64,000 nucleotides of DNA from Celeribacter naphthalenivorans (GTDB lineage Bacteria; Pseudomonadota; Alphaproteobacteria; Rhodobacterales; Rhodobacteraceae), in the NCBI RefSeq assembly GCF_020524585.1, contig NZ_JAIVLK010000011.1:124001-188000 (forward strand). The letters are read 5' to 3'. The position numbers and the translations under genes are program-made. Within the stretch, counting starts at the first letter, position 1, and the number at the start of each line of letters is the position of its first letter. Under the pieces are notes generated by a model. That model was not told where the DNA came from, searched no databases, and saw only the letters and a program-made list of their open reading frames with translations. Shown in pieces: positions 43,920 through 52,553 of the stretch.

Positions 43920-44864
43920 ATGACATTGACGCTTCCGACCCCCGCTCAACCGCTTAAAATCGGCACCCGTGGCTCCCCGCTTGCGCTGGCGCAGGCCTAT
44001 GAGACGCGCGCGCTGTTGATGCAGGCTTTCGATCTGCCCGAAGCGGCGTTTGAGATTGTCGCGATCTCCACGCGGGGCGACCGGGTACAGGACCGCGCGC
44101 TGCGCGAGCTGGGCGGCAAGGGCTTGTTCTCGAAAGAGATCGAAGACCGGCTGTTGAACGGCGAGGTCGATATTGCGGTGCATTCGACGAAAGACATGTC
44201 GGTGGAACAGCCCGCGGGGCTGGTGCTCGGCACGTTTTTGGAGCGCGAAAACCCCTTTGACGCCTTCATCACGCTGGATGGCAAGGCGCTTGCCGATCTG
44301 CCGCAGGGCGCGACCGTTGGGTCGTCGTCCCTGCGCCGCAAAGCGCAGCTCTTGAACAAACGCCCCGATCTCAAGGTCGTCGAATTCCGCGGCTCGGTTC
44401 AGACCCGGTTGACCAAACTCGAAGAGGGCGTGGCCGACGCCACCTTCCTCGCCATGGCTGGGCTCAACCGTCTGGGCTATGACGACGTGCCGCGTCAGGC
44501 AGTCACCGCCGAAGAGATGCTCCCCGCCGTGGCGCAGGGCGCGATTTCCATCGAACACCGCGAGGCTGACAGCCACATCGCCGAGATGCTCGACGCGCTG
44601 CACCATGTGCCGACGGGGCAGGCGATGGCCTGTGAACGCGCGTTTCTGGCGAAACTCGACGGCTCCTGCCAAACCCCGATCGCGGGTCTGGCGCAGATCG
44701 ACGGCGGCACCCTGCGTCTGCGTGGAGAGATTTTGCGCACGGATGGCTCGGAGAGCCTGATGGATGAAATCTCCGGCCCTGTCGAAGATGGCGCGGCGAT
44801 GGGCGTCGAACTGGCGACGAAGCTCTTGGAACGTGCGGGCGCCGGGTTCTTTGACTGGAAATAA
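43920..44864 (+). CDS. hemC: Hydroxymethylbilane synthase (porphobilinogen deaminase)
   Basis: Polymerises four porphobilinogens to hydroxymethylbilane. 314 residues from the ATG at 43920; an AGGTAAG site at 43905-43911 fits it better than the TTG at 43914. [53 protein letters not shown] and [10 protein letters not shown] are typical; [11 protein letters not shown] carries the Cys that binds the dipyrromethane cofactor. Divergent from hemE. Confidence 0.97.
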   Translation: MTLTLPTPAQPLKIGTRGSPLALAQAYETRALLMQAFDLPEAAFEIVAISTRGDRVQDRALRELGGKGLFSKEIEDRLLNGEVDIAVHSTKDMSVEQPAGLVLGTFLERENPFDAFITLDGKALADLPQGATVGSSSLRRKAQLLNKRPDLKVVEFRGSVQTRLTKLEEGVADATFLAMAGLNRLGYDDVPRQAVTAEEMLPAVAQGAISIEHREADSHIAEMLDALHHVPTGQAMACERAFLAKLDGSCQTPIAGLAQIDGGTLRLRGEILRTDGSESLMDEISGPVEDGAAMGVELATKLLERAGAGFFDWK

Positions 44865-44881
44865 CGCTTAAGCCCTTTCGC

Positions 44882-44926
44882 CCGGAACCAAGCCGCAGGC
44901 GCCGGGCGAGCGCCTGCCCGTTCCGG
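44882..44926. repeat. Nested inverted repeat downstream of hemC
   Basis: CCGGAAC (44882-44888) with GTTCCGG (44920-44926) encloses GCAGGCGC (44895-44902) with GCGCCTGC (44910-44917). GC-rich hairpin without a T-run, between convergent genes; may act as a 3' stability or termination element. Confidence 0.6.
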
Positions 44927-44931
44927 CGGTC

Positions 44932-45017
44932 TGGCGCTTTGCGACTTGAGTACAGAGTTCAAGCCTCTTTCGGATGACGCTTGCATAAAGTGCTTCAGAT
45001 ATATGCCGGAGCGCCAG
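44932..45017. other. Possible structured RNA or structured DNA element
   Basis: CTGGCGCT (44932-44939) and AGCGCCAG (45010-45017) would close an 86-nt domain with two inner stems: CTTGA/TCAAG (44945-44949, 44959-44963) and GCATA/TATGC (44983-44987, 45002-45006). It is not a tRNA: there is no T-loop box or 3' CCA arrangement. It lies in the 202-bp gap between convergent genes. Function unknown. Confidence 0.3.
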
Positions 45018-45066
45018 CCCACGGTCAGGCGCGCGCCTTGTAAGCGATAGTCCTGATCGGCCTTTC

Positions 45067-46461
45067 TCAGGGCAGCGTTTTACCCGGATTCAAAATCCCC
45101 TTCGGATCGAAGGCCGCCTTCACCGCGCGCATCATCTCCAAAGCCACCAGGTCCTTGCGCCGCCGCATCGACGGCAGTTTCGACAGCCCGATGCCATGTT
45201 CGGCAGAAAAACTGCCGCGCATGTCTTTGACGATGTCCTCCACTGCTTCCATCAACGGATCGGCCAGATCATCCGTGCTCGGATAGACCGTGTAATGAAT
45301 GTTGCCATCGCCCAGATGGGCCACGACACAGGTGCCGAAACCGGGATCGAGCGTGCGCAGCGTGGTCTCGGCGCGGCTCAGGAAGGTTTCGATCTGATCC
45401 AGAGGCACACAAAGATCGTTGATCACCACGGGCTTGATCGCCACCGAAATCTCCGCTGCCGCCTCGCGAATTTCCCACATCACACGGCGTTGCGCCTCGC
45501 TCTGTGCCAGTGCCGCATCAAGCACCAGCCCCTCTTCGAACATCTCGCCCAGCGTCTCTTCGAGATGCGCGGCGAGCGGCAGCTGGCCGGTCTCATCGGC
45601 CGTGCAGTCGCGCGCCATGGTCGAGGCGATTTCGAGGAAAATCGTGTGATCCTGATCATGGCCCAAAGGCGGGGTCAGGTCGGCGCGGAAGCGTTTCAAA
45701 TTCTCCATATAGTCGCGCGGCATATACTCAAACGCCTCGACCATGCCGCCGGTGCGGGTTTGTAGCGCATTGAGCAGATCGAGCGCAGCAGACAAGTCCG
45801 GCACGGTGACCATGGCGGAGGCATAGGCCAAGGGCAGGGGCGCGAGTTTCACCACGGCGGCAGTGATCACGCCCAGCGTGCCTTCGGAGCCAATGATCAG
45901 ATCGCGCAGGTCGTAGCCCGAATTGTCCTTGTGCAGCTCGCTCATGAGATCGAGCACACGGCCATCGGCCAAAACGACCTCAATACCAAGGCAGAGGTCG
46001 CGGGTGTTGCCGTAGCGCAGCACATTGGAGCCGCCCGCGTTGGTGGCCAGAGTGCCGCCGATCCGCGCGGAACCCTTGGCGCCGAAGGTCATTGGATAGG
46101 TCAGGCCATGCTCGGCGGTGGCCTCGTGCAGGTTTTGCAGGATCACCCCGGCCTCAACCACAGCGAGGCGCGCCTCGGGACGGATTTCGCGAATGGTTTG
46201 CATCCGGTCGAGAGAGAGGACCAAGGCACCCTCCGCTGCGGTGGCCCCCGTCAGTCCGGTGTTGCCGCCCATCGGCACAACGGGTGTGCCGGTCTCATGG
46301 CAAAGGGCCAGAATGGCGGAGACCTCTTCGGTCCGGGCGGGGCGCACCACGGCCAGCGGGGTGGTTTCATATTTTCCGACCCAATCGCGACCATAGGGCA
46401 GGGCATCCTCGCCCGTGAGCACATGCGGCGTGATGGATTGAAGGCGGGAAAGAATGTCCAT
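45067..46461 (-). CDS. FAD-linked D-2-hydroxyacid dehydrogenase (GlcD/D-lactate/D-2-hydroxyglutarate type)
   Basis: Flavoprotein of 464 residues oxidising a D-2-hydroxyacid, passing electrons to quinone or ETF. N-terminal PCMH FAD domain: VVRPARTEEVSAILALCHETGTPVVPMGGNTGLTGA, GGTLATNAGGSNVLRYGNTRDL, GSEGTLGVITAA. C-terminal FAD-oxidase domain: VVAHLGDGNIHYTVYP and FSAEHGIGLSKLPSM with substrate-binding histidines. Which acid is used (lactate, 2-hydroxyglutarate, glycolate) is not clear; GlcE and GlcF partners are absent, which argues against glycolate oxidase. Confidence 0.9.
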   Translation of the reverse strand: MDILSRLQSITPHVLTGEDALPYGRDWVGKYETTPLAVVRPARTEEVSAILALCHETGTPVVPMGGNTGLTGATAAEGALVLSLDRMQTIREIRPEARLAVVEAGVILQNLHEATAEHGLTYPMTFGAKGSARIGGTLATNAGGSNVLRYGNTRDLCLGIEVVLADGRVLDLMSELHKDNSGYDLRDLIIGSEGTLGVITAAVVKLAPLPLAYASAMVTVPDLSAALDLLNALQTRTGGMVEAFEYMPRDYMENLKRFRADLTPPLGHDQDHTIFLEIASTMARDCTADETGQLPLAAHLEETLGEMFEEGLVLDAALAQSEAQRRVMWEIREAAAEISVAIKPVVINDLCVPLDQIETFLSRAETTLRTLDPGFGTCVVAHLGDGNIHYTVYPSTDDLADPLMEAVEDIVKDMRGSFSAEHGIGLSKLPSMRRRKDLVALEMMRAVKAAFDPKGILNPGKTLP

Positions 46462-46527
46462 GGTCGGTCTCCGGTTGCTCTGCCGGGTGTCTTTTATATC
46501 TGCGGGGAAGGCAAGGGGCGGACAGCA

Positions 46528-46552
46528 AAAGACCCGCCATAAGCGGGTCTTT
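46528..46552 (-). terminator. Intrinsic terminator after hemN
   Basis: AAAGACCCGC (46528-46537) pairs with GCGGGTCTTT (46543-46552); the A-rich 5' flank on the plus strand becomes the T-run of the minus-strand transcript. It lies 23 nt beyond the hemN stop. Confidence 0.85.
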
Positions 46553-46574
46553 GGTAGGGGCGTGAAGGGGGGGC

Positions 46575-47930
46575 TTAGACCGCCGAGGAATGCTGTGCCT
46601 GTGTCATGTCATAGGCATCGAAATGCCGGGCGATCATGCGGGTCAGAGGCCGCGCCTCTTCGCGAATGACGATGCGCTCCGGCGAAATGTCGAGCATCTC
46701 GGGGAAGGCCTCTTGCACGCTGGTCGCAAAGGCGTTGAACTGTTCGGCGGAGAGGCCGAAATTCTGTGCGAGCTCTGCGGCTTCGACGCGGAAGTCGCAC
46801 ATCAAGGCCTCGATGATGCGCCCGCGCAGGTGATCCTCTTCGGTGAACACATGACCTTTCGCGATGGGCAGTTTTCCGGCGCGCACCTCGGCCTGATATT
46901 TCGAGGTCGAGGGCTGGTTCTGCGCATAGCCATGCGGGTATTTTGCAATCGACGAGGCGCCGACGCCCACCATGGTCGGGCATTTGTCGTCGGTGTAGCC
47001 TTGGAAATTGCGGCGCAGCTTGCCGGTGCGCAGTGCCACCTCAAGCCCGTCGCCTTTCTTCGCGAAATGGTCGATGCCGATCTCGGCGTAATCGTCCCAG
47101 ACAAAAAGATCGCGGGCGATGTTGAACAGATCAAGCCGCTCTTCGGGGGTCGGCAGCGCGTCGGTCGGGATCATGTTCTGCCGCCGGGCCATCCACGGTA
47201 CATGGGCATAACCGAAAAGCGCCACGCGGTCGGGCGAGAGCGACAGAAGTTTCTGCACGCTTTCGGAGATTTTCTCGGGGGTCTGACCGGGCAGACCGTA
47301 GAGAATATCGGCGTTCAAAGACCGGATGCCGCGTGCGCGGAGCCCATCCACGGCGGCTTTCGTCGTCTCATAGGACTGGATGCGGCCGATGGTTTCCTGA
47401 ATTTGCGGATCGAAATCCTGCACGCCGATGGAGGCGCGGTTCATCCCCGCCTCGGCCAGCGCATCGAGACGCGCGTCGTCGATCTCGTTCGGGTCGACCT
47501 CGACGGAGAACTCATAATCCTGCGCGAAAGGGGCCACATCGCGGATCGCGGCGGAAAGGTCCGCGATCATCTCGGCTTCGAGCAAAGTCGGCGTGCCGCC
47601 GCCCCAATGCAGGTGACCGATCTCGATGCCCTCGGGAAGCTGGGCCTTGATCAGCGCCAATTCCGCCTTGAGCGTTTCGACATAGGTGGCCACGGGCCCC
47701 GCCGTGCTCGTGCCCTGCGTGCGGCAGGCGCAGAACCAGCAGAGGCGCCGACAGAAGGGGACATGCACGTAGAGCGAGATTGGCTGTGCAGAATCTAGGG
47801 TATTAAGCCAGCCTTGCACATCCTCCGCAGAGGTTGTGTTGCCAAAATGCGGCGCTGTCGGATAGCTCGTGTACCGTGGCACACGGGCATCGAAGAGGCC
47901 GAGCTTGCGGAGTTGCGTGTGTTTGTTCAT
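46575..47930 (-). CDS. hemN: Oxygen-independent coproporphyrinogen III dehydrogenase (radical SAM)
   Basis: Anaerobic route to protoporphyrinogen IX. 451 residues from the ATG at 47930 (MNKHTQLRKLGLFDARVPRYTSYPTAPHF). Radical-SAM cluster motif HVPFCRRLCWFCAC (C-x3-C-x2-C plus one extra Cys), then HWGGGTPTLLE, FSVEVDPNEID, ASIGVQDFDPQIQ and GLPGQTPE. An ATG at 47966 would add 12 residues but lacks a ribosome site and overlaps the FNR box. No Shine-Dalgarno is visible at 47930 either. Divergent from fnrL under a shared FNR box. Confidence 0.96.
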   Translation of the reverse strand: MNKHTQLRKLGLFDARVPRYTSYPTAPHFGNTTSAEDVQGWLNTLDSAQPISLYVHVPFCRRLCWFCACRTQGTSTAGPVATYVETLKAELALIKAQLPEGIEIGHLHWGGGTPTLLEAEMIADLSAAIRDVAPFAQDYEFSVEVDPNEIDDARLDALAEAGMNRASIGVQDFDPQIQETIGRIQSYETTKAAVDGLRARGIRSLNADILYGLPGQTPEKISESVQKLLSLSPDRVALFGYAHVPWMARRQNMIPTDALPTPEERLDLFNIARDLFVWDDYAEIGIDHFAKKGDGLEVALRTGKLRRNFQGYTDDKCPTMVGVGASSIAKYPHGYAQNQPSTSKYQAEVRAGKLPIAKGHVFTEEDHLRGRIIEALMCDFRVEAAELAQNFGLSAEQFNAFATSVQEAFPEMLDISPERIVIREEARPLTRMIARHFDAYDMTQAQHSSAV

Positions 47931-47965
47931 AGGGATACGCTCTAGTGAATCATAGGTCTGGCGCA

Positions 47966-47979
47966 TTGACCCAGATCAA
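47966..47979. promoter_or_regulatory. FNR/FnrL box between hemN and fnrL
   Basis: TTGACCCAGATCAA matches the FNR consensus TTGAT-N4-ATCAA with one change. Its centre is 42.5 bp from the hemN start and 24.5 bp from the fnrL start: a good activator position for hemN and a likely autorepressor position for fnrL. Confidence 0.88.
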
Positions 47980-47996
47980 GAATTGCGAGCGCACCG

Positions 47997-48737
47997 ATGA
48001 GCGACATGACATTTGACCACAAGGAATGCGGTTCCTGCCCGATCCGCCACCGCGCCGTATGTGCGCGATGCGAAGCGGATGAGCTCGAAGAACTCGATGC
48101 GATCAAATATTATCGCTCCTATGAGGCAGGCCAGCCGATTGTCTGGTCCGGGGACCGTATGGATTTCGTGGCCTCCGTCGTGACCGGCGTGGCGTCCTTG
48201 AGCCAGGCGATGGAAGACGGGCGGACCCAGATGGTGGGGCTTTTGCTGCCGTCGGATTTCCTTGGACGTCCGGGGCGCGATGCGGCGCCTTATGATGTGG
48301 TCGCGGTGTCCAATCTGACGCTGTGCTGTTTTCGGCGCAAACCCTTTGAGCAGATGATGCTGCGCACGCCGCATGTCAGCCAGCGCCTGTTGGAAATGAC
48401 GCTCGATGAATTGGACGCGGCGCGGGAATGGATGTTGATTCTCGGGCGCAAGACGGCACGGGAAAAGATTGCTTCTCTGCTGGCCATCATCGCCCGGCGC
48501 GAAGCGTCTCTTGAGCTGACCACCGCCGGAGACGGCATGGATTTCGAACTGCCGCTGACGCGGGAGGCGATGGCGGATTATCTCGGGCTGACGCTGGAAA
48601 CCGTGTCGCGGCAAATCTCTGCGTTGAAACGCGATGGGGTGATCACGCTTGAGGGTAAACGCAAGGTGGTGATTCCCGATTTCGATCGGCTTCAGATCGA
48701 AACCGGCGATGACACCGATGGCGGTTTGATGATCTGA
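47997..48737 (+). CDS. fnrL: Crp/Fnr family oxygen-responsive regulator FnrL
   Basis: Global low-oxygen regulator of 246 residues. Four N-terminal cysteines (C11, C14, C22, C25 in KECGSCPIRHRAVCARCE) plus another in the cyclic-nucleotide-like domain (LTLCCFRR) fit a [4Fe-4S] sensor. C-terminal HTH: LPLTREAMADYLGLTLETVSRQISALKRDGVI, with the ETVSRQ recognition helix for TTGAT sites. Divergent from hemN; the FNR box lies 17 bp before its start, so autoregulation is likely. Weak ribosome site. Confidence 0.94.
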   Translation: MSDMTFDHKECGSCPIRHRAVCARCEADELEELDAIKYYRSYEAGQPIVWSGDRMDFVASVVTGVASLSQAMEDGRTQMVGLLLPSDFLGRPGRDAAPYDVVAVSNLTLCCFRRKPFEQMMLRTPHVSQRLLEMTLDELDAAREWMLILGRKTAREKIASLLAIIARREASLELTTAGDGMDFELPLTREAMADYLGLTLETVSRQISALKRDGVITLEGKRKVVIPDFDRLQIETGDDTDGGLMI

Positions 48738-48760
48738 AACGGGTCGACAAGACAGCATAA

Positions 48761-48790
48761 AAAAACGCGCCCTGAGGCGCGTTTTTCTTT
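48761..48790 (+). terminator. Intrinsic terminator after fnrL
   Basis: AAAAACGCGCC (48761-48771) pairs with GGCGCGTTTTT (48776-48786) around CTGA; T-rich on both strands, so it may also end the convergent usp transcript. Confidence 0.93.
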
Positions 48791-48806
48791 TTAGGTCAAT
48801 GAGATG

Positions 48807-49646
48807 TCAGTGCGACATCAGCACCGGAAGCTCGGCAAGCTCGAGCATATGTCGGGTTGCGCCACCCAAGATGGATTCGCGGAACCGCGAGTGGCCGTAG
48901 GCGCCCATCACCAGCATGTCGGCGTCCTTGTCGGTCAATTGCCGCATCAACACGTCGGAGACGCGGGGCATGGTTTTGGCCAGAACGGAAACTTCGGCAC
49001 GCACGCCATGACGCACGAGCATCTGGCACAGGGTGCCACCCGGATCGGAGCGGTCGGGCCCGTGTTGCGGCGGGTCGATGATGGTGATGTCCACCAGATC
49101 GGCCTTTTGCAGGATCGGCAGAGCGGAGCGCACGGCGCCCAGAGCCTCGGCGCTTTCGTTCCAGGCCACGACCACGCGGTCGATGTTCTCCGGGACGTTC
49201 ACGCCATCGGGGACGACGAGCACAGGCACATGGCCGGAGAAGAGCGCGGCTTCGAGAATCTCTTCGTGTTCATGGCCGCGACCGGCGCCATAGGGGCGGG
49301 GCAGGACGACCACATCGGAGAAGCGCAGGAAATGCGCGAGCTGCGGCGTGAGGCCAGCCATTTGGGCCGTCACCGGATTGGAGACCCAAGGGATTTCCTC
49401 GGCCTTGAGGTAAGCGTTGACCTCTTCCTCGATTTTTTTGCTGTCGGCCTGCGCCTGTTGCAGGTTGTCCTGCAGCGCCATGGCGTTGGTGCCAGCGTAA
49501 TAAAAGCCCGGCTGTGTCCGGTCGAGGCCGAGGCAGATCACGTCGAGGTGCCCCTCTTCGCGTCGGGCCAGAGCCACCGCTGCGTCAAGCGCATGACGGT
49601 CGGCGTCCATATTGCAGATGATGGTTGTGATGGTCTTGAAGGGCAT
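48807..49646 (-). CDS. Universal stress protein with two UspA domains
   Basis: 279 residues from the ATG at 49646, with GGAGGCGGA upstream. Domain 1 (about 1-145) is degenerate: it ends GHVPVLVVPDG but lacks the glycine ATP loop. Domain 2 (about 150-279) has VVVAWNESAEALGAVRSALP and the nucleotide loop MGAYGHSRFRESILGGATRHML. Such proteins support survival under energy or oxygen limitation. A perfect FNR box lies 66 bp upstream, between it and ccoN. Confidence 0.9.
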   Translation of the reverse strand: MPFKTITTIICNMDADRHALDAAVALARREEGHLDVICLGLDRTQPGFYYAGTNAMALQDNLQQAQADSKKIEEEVNAYLKAEEIPWVSNPVTAQMAGLTPQLAHFLRFSDVVVLPRPYGAGRGHEHEEILEAALFSGHVPVLVVPDGVNVPENIDRVVVAWNESAEALGAVRSALPILQKADLVDITIIDPPQHGPDRSDPGGTLCQMLVRHGVRAEVSVLAKTMPRVSDVLMRQLTDKDADMLVMGAYGHSRFRESILGGATRHMLELAELPVLMSH

Positions 49647-49711
49647 GTCCGCCTCCATTCGCGTATCTATCGTTTCTGAACAGATCATGAGTCCATTCAG
49701 AGAGTATCGCA

Positions 49712-49725
49712 TTGATTGAGATCAA
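49712..49725. promoter_or_regulatory. FNR box upstream of the universal stress protein gene
   Basis: TTGATTGAGATCAA is an exact TTGAT-N4-ATCAA. Centre 72.5 bp before the usp start, so a class II promoter would give a leader of about 30 nt. Confidence 0.9.
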
Positions 49726-49904
49726 CAAAAATACCCCTCTTTACGGTTTGTGCACGCGAAGGTTGCATTTTGTCTTTGTGAAATCGCCGAGAAGGGGCAG
49801 AATTGTCCTGCGAACAGGACTGCGGACAGACCTGCGACGGATCATCGCGGTTCAAAAGAGAGAGACTGGGAATTTAACGCAGAAAAATCCTAAATGTGAG
49901 TGTT

Positions 49905-49918
49905 TTGACTCAGATCAA
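49905..49918. promoter_or_regulatory. FNR box upstream of ccoN
   Basis: TTGACTCAGATCAA, one change from consensus; centre 113.5 bp before the ccoN start, giving a leader of about 70 nt if the site is at -41.5. Confidence 0.88.
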
Positions 49919-50024
49919 GGCTGGTCACAGAGATGTGAGACAAACCGCTCACTGTCGGCACCCGTGGGTCGAATGCGGGACGACTATGCCCAGAGAACAG
50001 GGCGAATGAACGAAGGGACGCAAC

Positions 50025-51620
50025 ATGTGGAACTATATCAAGCTGGCAGTGCTGGGGATCGCCGTGATTCTCTTCGGCCTTGCCGCCAACTACGGGCGTG
50101 ATTTTGCATATCAAGTGCATGCGCTCATCTTTATGGCCGCTGCAGCCATCACCTTTATCTACACCCTGCGCACGACGGGTGACGTCAAACCGGCTCCGAC
50201 CGGCTATCTTGACGGCGTTGTGCGCGCCGGTGTCATCGCCACCGCCGGCTGGGGCGTTGTGGGCTTCCTCGCGGGGACGTTCATTGCCTTCCAGCTTGCT
50301 TTCCCGCAGTTGAACTTCGAGTTCCTGCAAGGATACGGCAACTTTGGGCGTCTGCGCCCGCTGCACACTTCTGCGGTGATTTTCGCCTTTGGCGGCAACG
50401 CCTTGATCGCGTCTTCTTTCTACGTGGTGCAGCGCACCTCGGCGGCGCGTCTTTGGGGCGGCGGCCTCGGCTGGTTCGTGTTCTGGGGCTATAACCTTTT
50501 CATCGTCCTGGCCGCGACCGGCTATCTGATGGGGGTGACCCAGTCGAAAGAATACGCTGAGCCGGAATGGTACATCGACCTCTGGCTGACCATCGTCTGG
50601 GTGGCTTATCTGCTGGCCTTCATGGGCACGATCTTCAAGCGCAAAGAAAAGCACATCTACGTCGCCAACTGGTTCTACCTGTCCTTCATCATCACCATCG
50701 CGATGCTGCATATCGTCAACAACCTAGCGATCCCGATCTCCTTCCTGGGCTCGCGCTCGGTCATGGTGATGTCCGGCGTTCAGGACGCGATGACACAGTG
50801 GTGGTATGGCCACAACGCTGTGGGCTTCTTCCTGACCGCAGGCTTCCTGGGCATGATGTACTACTTCGTGCCGAAGCAAGCCGAACGTCCGGTGTTCTCC
50901 TATAAACTGTCGATCATCCACTTCTGGGCGCTGATCTTCCTCTACATCTGGGCCGGTCCGCACCACCTGCACTACACCGCGCTGCCCGACTGGGCGTCGA
51001 CGCTGGGCATGGTGTTCTCCGTGATCCTCTGGATGCCGTCCTGGGGTGGGATGATCAACGGTCTGATGACGCTGTCCGGCGCATGGGACAAACTGCGCAC
51101 CGATCCGGTCATCCGTATGATGGTGATTTCCATCGGCTTCTACGGCATGTCGACCTTTGAAGGTCCGATGATGTCGATCCGGGCTGTGAACTCGCTGTCT
51201 CACTACACCGACTGGACCATCGGTCACGTGCACTCCGGTGCTCTGGGCTGGAACGGGATGATCACCTTTGGTGCTCTGTACTTCCTCGTGCCGCGTTTGT
51301 GGAACCGTGAGCGTCTCTATTCGCTCGGTCTGGTGTCCTGGCACTTCTGGCTCGCCACCATCGGCATCGTGCTCTACGCCGCGTCGATGTGGGTGACCGG
51401 TATCATGGAAGGCCTGATGTGGCGCGAAGTCGACAGCCAAGGCTTCCTCGTGAACGCTTTCGCCGACACCGTGTCCGCCAAACATCCGATGTATGTGGTG
51501 CGTGCTTTGGGCGGGGTGCTCTACCTCACCGGCTCGATCATCATGTGCTACAACCTCGTCATGACCGTGCGTCGCAGCCCCGTGAAAGCGGTGGAAGCTG
51601 CTGCCGTGCCGGCCGAATAA
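50025..51620 (+). CDS. ccoN: cbb3-type cytochrome c oxidase subunit I
   Basis: Catalytic heme-copper subunit of the high-affinity oxidase, 531 residues, about 12-14 helices. Conserved parts: [30 protein letters not shown] (heme b ligand His), [30 protein letters not shown] (Cu-B His and the Tyr region), [20 protein letters not shown] (Cu-B histidines) and [20 protein letters not shown] (heme ligands). It heads ccoNOQP under an FNR box. Preceded by GAAGGGA. In the family it reduces O2 at nanomolar levels and pumps protons. Confidence 0.98.
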   Translation: MWNYIKLAVLGIAVILFGLAANYGRDFAYQVHALIFMAAAAITFIYTLRTTGDVKPAPTGYLDGVVRAGVIATAGWGVVGFLAGTFIAFQLAFPQLNFEFLQGYGNFGRLRPLHTSAVIFAFGGNALIASSFYVVQRTSAARLWGGGLGWFVFWGYNLFIVLAATGYLMGVTQSKEYAEPEWYIDLWLTIVWVAYLLAFMGTIFKRKEKHIYVANWFYLSFIITIAMLHIVNNLAIPISFLGSRSVMVMSGVQDAMTQWWYGHNAVGFFLTAGFLGMMYYFVPKQAERPVFSYKLSIIHFWALIFLYIWAGPHHLHYTALPDWASTLGMVFSVILWMPSWGGMINGLMTLSGAWDKLRTDPVIRMMVISIGFYGMSTFEGPMMSIRAVNSLSHYTDWTIGHVHSGALGWNGMITFGALYFLVPRLWNRERLYSLGLVSWHFWLATIGIVLYAASMWVTGIMEGLMWREVDSQGFLVNAFADTVSAKHPMYVVRALGGVLYLTGSIIMCYNLVMTVRRSPVKAVEAAAVPAE

Positions 51621-51635
51621 GGGAGGGTTTCGAAT

Positions 51636-52361
51636 ATGGCTCTCATTGATAAGCATAAGATCATCGAAACCAACGGAACGCTTCTCATGGTTGGCGCCCT
51701 TTTGGTCGTCACCGTGGGCGGGATCGTCGAGATCGCTCCGCTGTTCTACCTGGAAAACACCATCGAGGATGTAGAGGGTGTACGCCCCTACTCGCCCTTG
51801 GAGCTCACCGGTCGGGAAATCTATGTGCGTGAAGGCTGCTATGTCTGTCACTCGCAGATGATCCGCCCGATGCGCGACGAGGTGGAACGTTACGGTCACT
51901 ACTCGCTGGCGGCGGAATCGAAATACGATCACCCGTTCCAGTGGGGGTCCAAGCGGACCGGACCCGATCTGGCCCGTGTGGGCGGTCGTTATTCGGACGC
52001 CTGGCATGTGGATCACCTCACCGACCCGCAATCCGTGGTCCCGGAATCGGTGATGCCCAAATATGGCTTCCTCGCGGATCGCTACATCGATGGCGAATAC
52101 ATCGAGGATCTGTTGTCTGCGCATCGCATCGTGGGTGTGCCTTACACCGATGAGATGATCGAGGTCGCGAAAGAAGACTTTGCAGCTCAGGCTGACCCGT
52201 GGGCCGACACCGATGGCCTTCTGGAACGCTACCCCGGCGCTGTCGTGTCCAACTTCGACGGTCAAGACGGTATCACGGAAATGGACGCCCTCATCGCCTA
52301 TATGCAGATGCTCGGTACTCTGGTCGATTTCTCGACCTTTACGCCCGACGCCTCCCGCTAA
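51636..52361 (+). CDS. ccoO: cbb3-type oxidase subunit II, monoheme cytochrome c
   Basis: 241 residues: an N-terminal anchor helix ([21 protein letters not shown]) and one heme c site, [14 protein letters not shown], with the axial Met likely in [13 protein letters not shown]. It passes electrons from CcoP to CcoN on the periplasmic side. Starts 15 bp after ccoN with a GGGAGGG site. Confidence 0.97.
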   Translation: MALIDKHKIIETNGTLLMVGALLVVTVGGIVEIAPLFYLENTIEDVEGVRPYSPLELTGREIYVREGCYVCHSQMIRPMRDEVERYGHYSLAAESKYDHPFQWGSKRTGPDLARVGGRYSDAWHVDHLTDPQSVVPESVMPKYGFLADRYIDGEYIEDLLSAHRIVGVPYTDEMIEVAKEDFAAQADPWADTDGLLERYPGAVVSNFDGQDGITEMDALIAYMQMLGTLVDFSTFTPDASR

Positions 52362-52373
52362 GGAGTTGATGAG

Positions 52374-52553
52374 ATGGATTATCACATCCTTCGCGAATTT
52401 GCCGACAGCTGGGTGCTTTTGGCCATGTTCCTGTTCTTTGTGGGCGTTGTGATCTGGGCGTTTCGCCCGGGCTCCCGCAAGGAACATCGTGACACGGCCG
52501 ACATCATCTTCCGGCATGAAGACAAACCCGCCGAAAAGGAGGCGAGGACATGA
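52374..52553 (+). CDS. ccoQ: cbb3-type oxidase subunit CcoQ
   Basis: Small single-helix subunit of 59 residues: MDYHILREFADSWVLLAMFL then FFVGVVIWAFRPGS, with a charged cytosolic tail ending EKEART. It stabilises the CcoP-CcoNO core. AAGGAG lies 8 nt before the ATG; the stop overlaps the ccoP start (ATGA at 52550). Confidence 0.93.
   Translation: MDYHILREFADSWVLLAMFLFFVGVVIWAFRPGSRKEHRDTADIIFRHEDKPAEKEART

Larger units (their letters stand above)
49647..50024. promoter_or_regulatory. 378-bp divergent regulatory region usp / ccoNOQP
   Basis: No gene is supported here. It carries one FNR box for each side (49712-49725 and 49905-49918) and a hairpin GTCCTG-CGAA-CAGGAC (49805-49820) between them. 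An open frame running from 49712 into ccoN is judged a chance frame. Confidence 0.8.

Noticed and set aside
44932-45017. tRNA-like gene (86 nt with an 8-bp closing stem)
   Set aside because: No T-loop GTTCGA-type box, no D-loop pattern and no anticodon arm; kept only as an unexplained structure.
49712-50101. 129-codon plus-strand frame overlapping the ccoN start
   Set aside because: Begins within the FNR box, has no ribosome site, runs in a different frame into ccoN, and its composition is not protein-like.
50724-52517. 597-codon open frame antisense to ccoN and ccoO
   Set aside because: Long antisense frames are expected in GC-rich codon-biased genes; its composition (His, Arg, Asp rich) is that of a shadow frame and ccoN/ccoO are certain.
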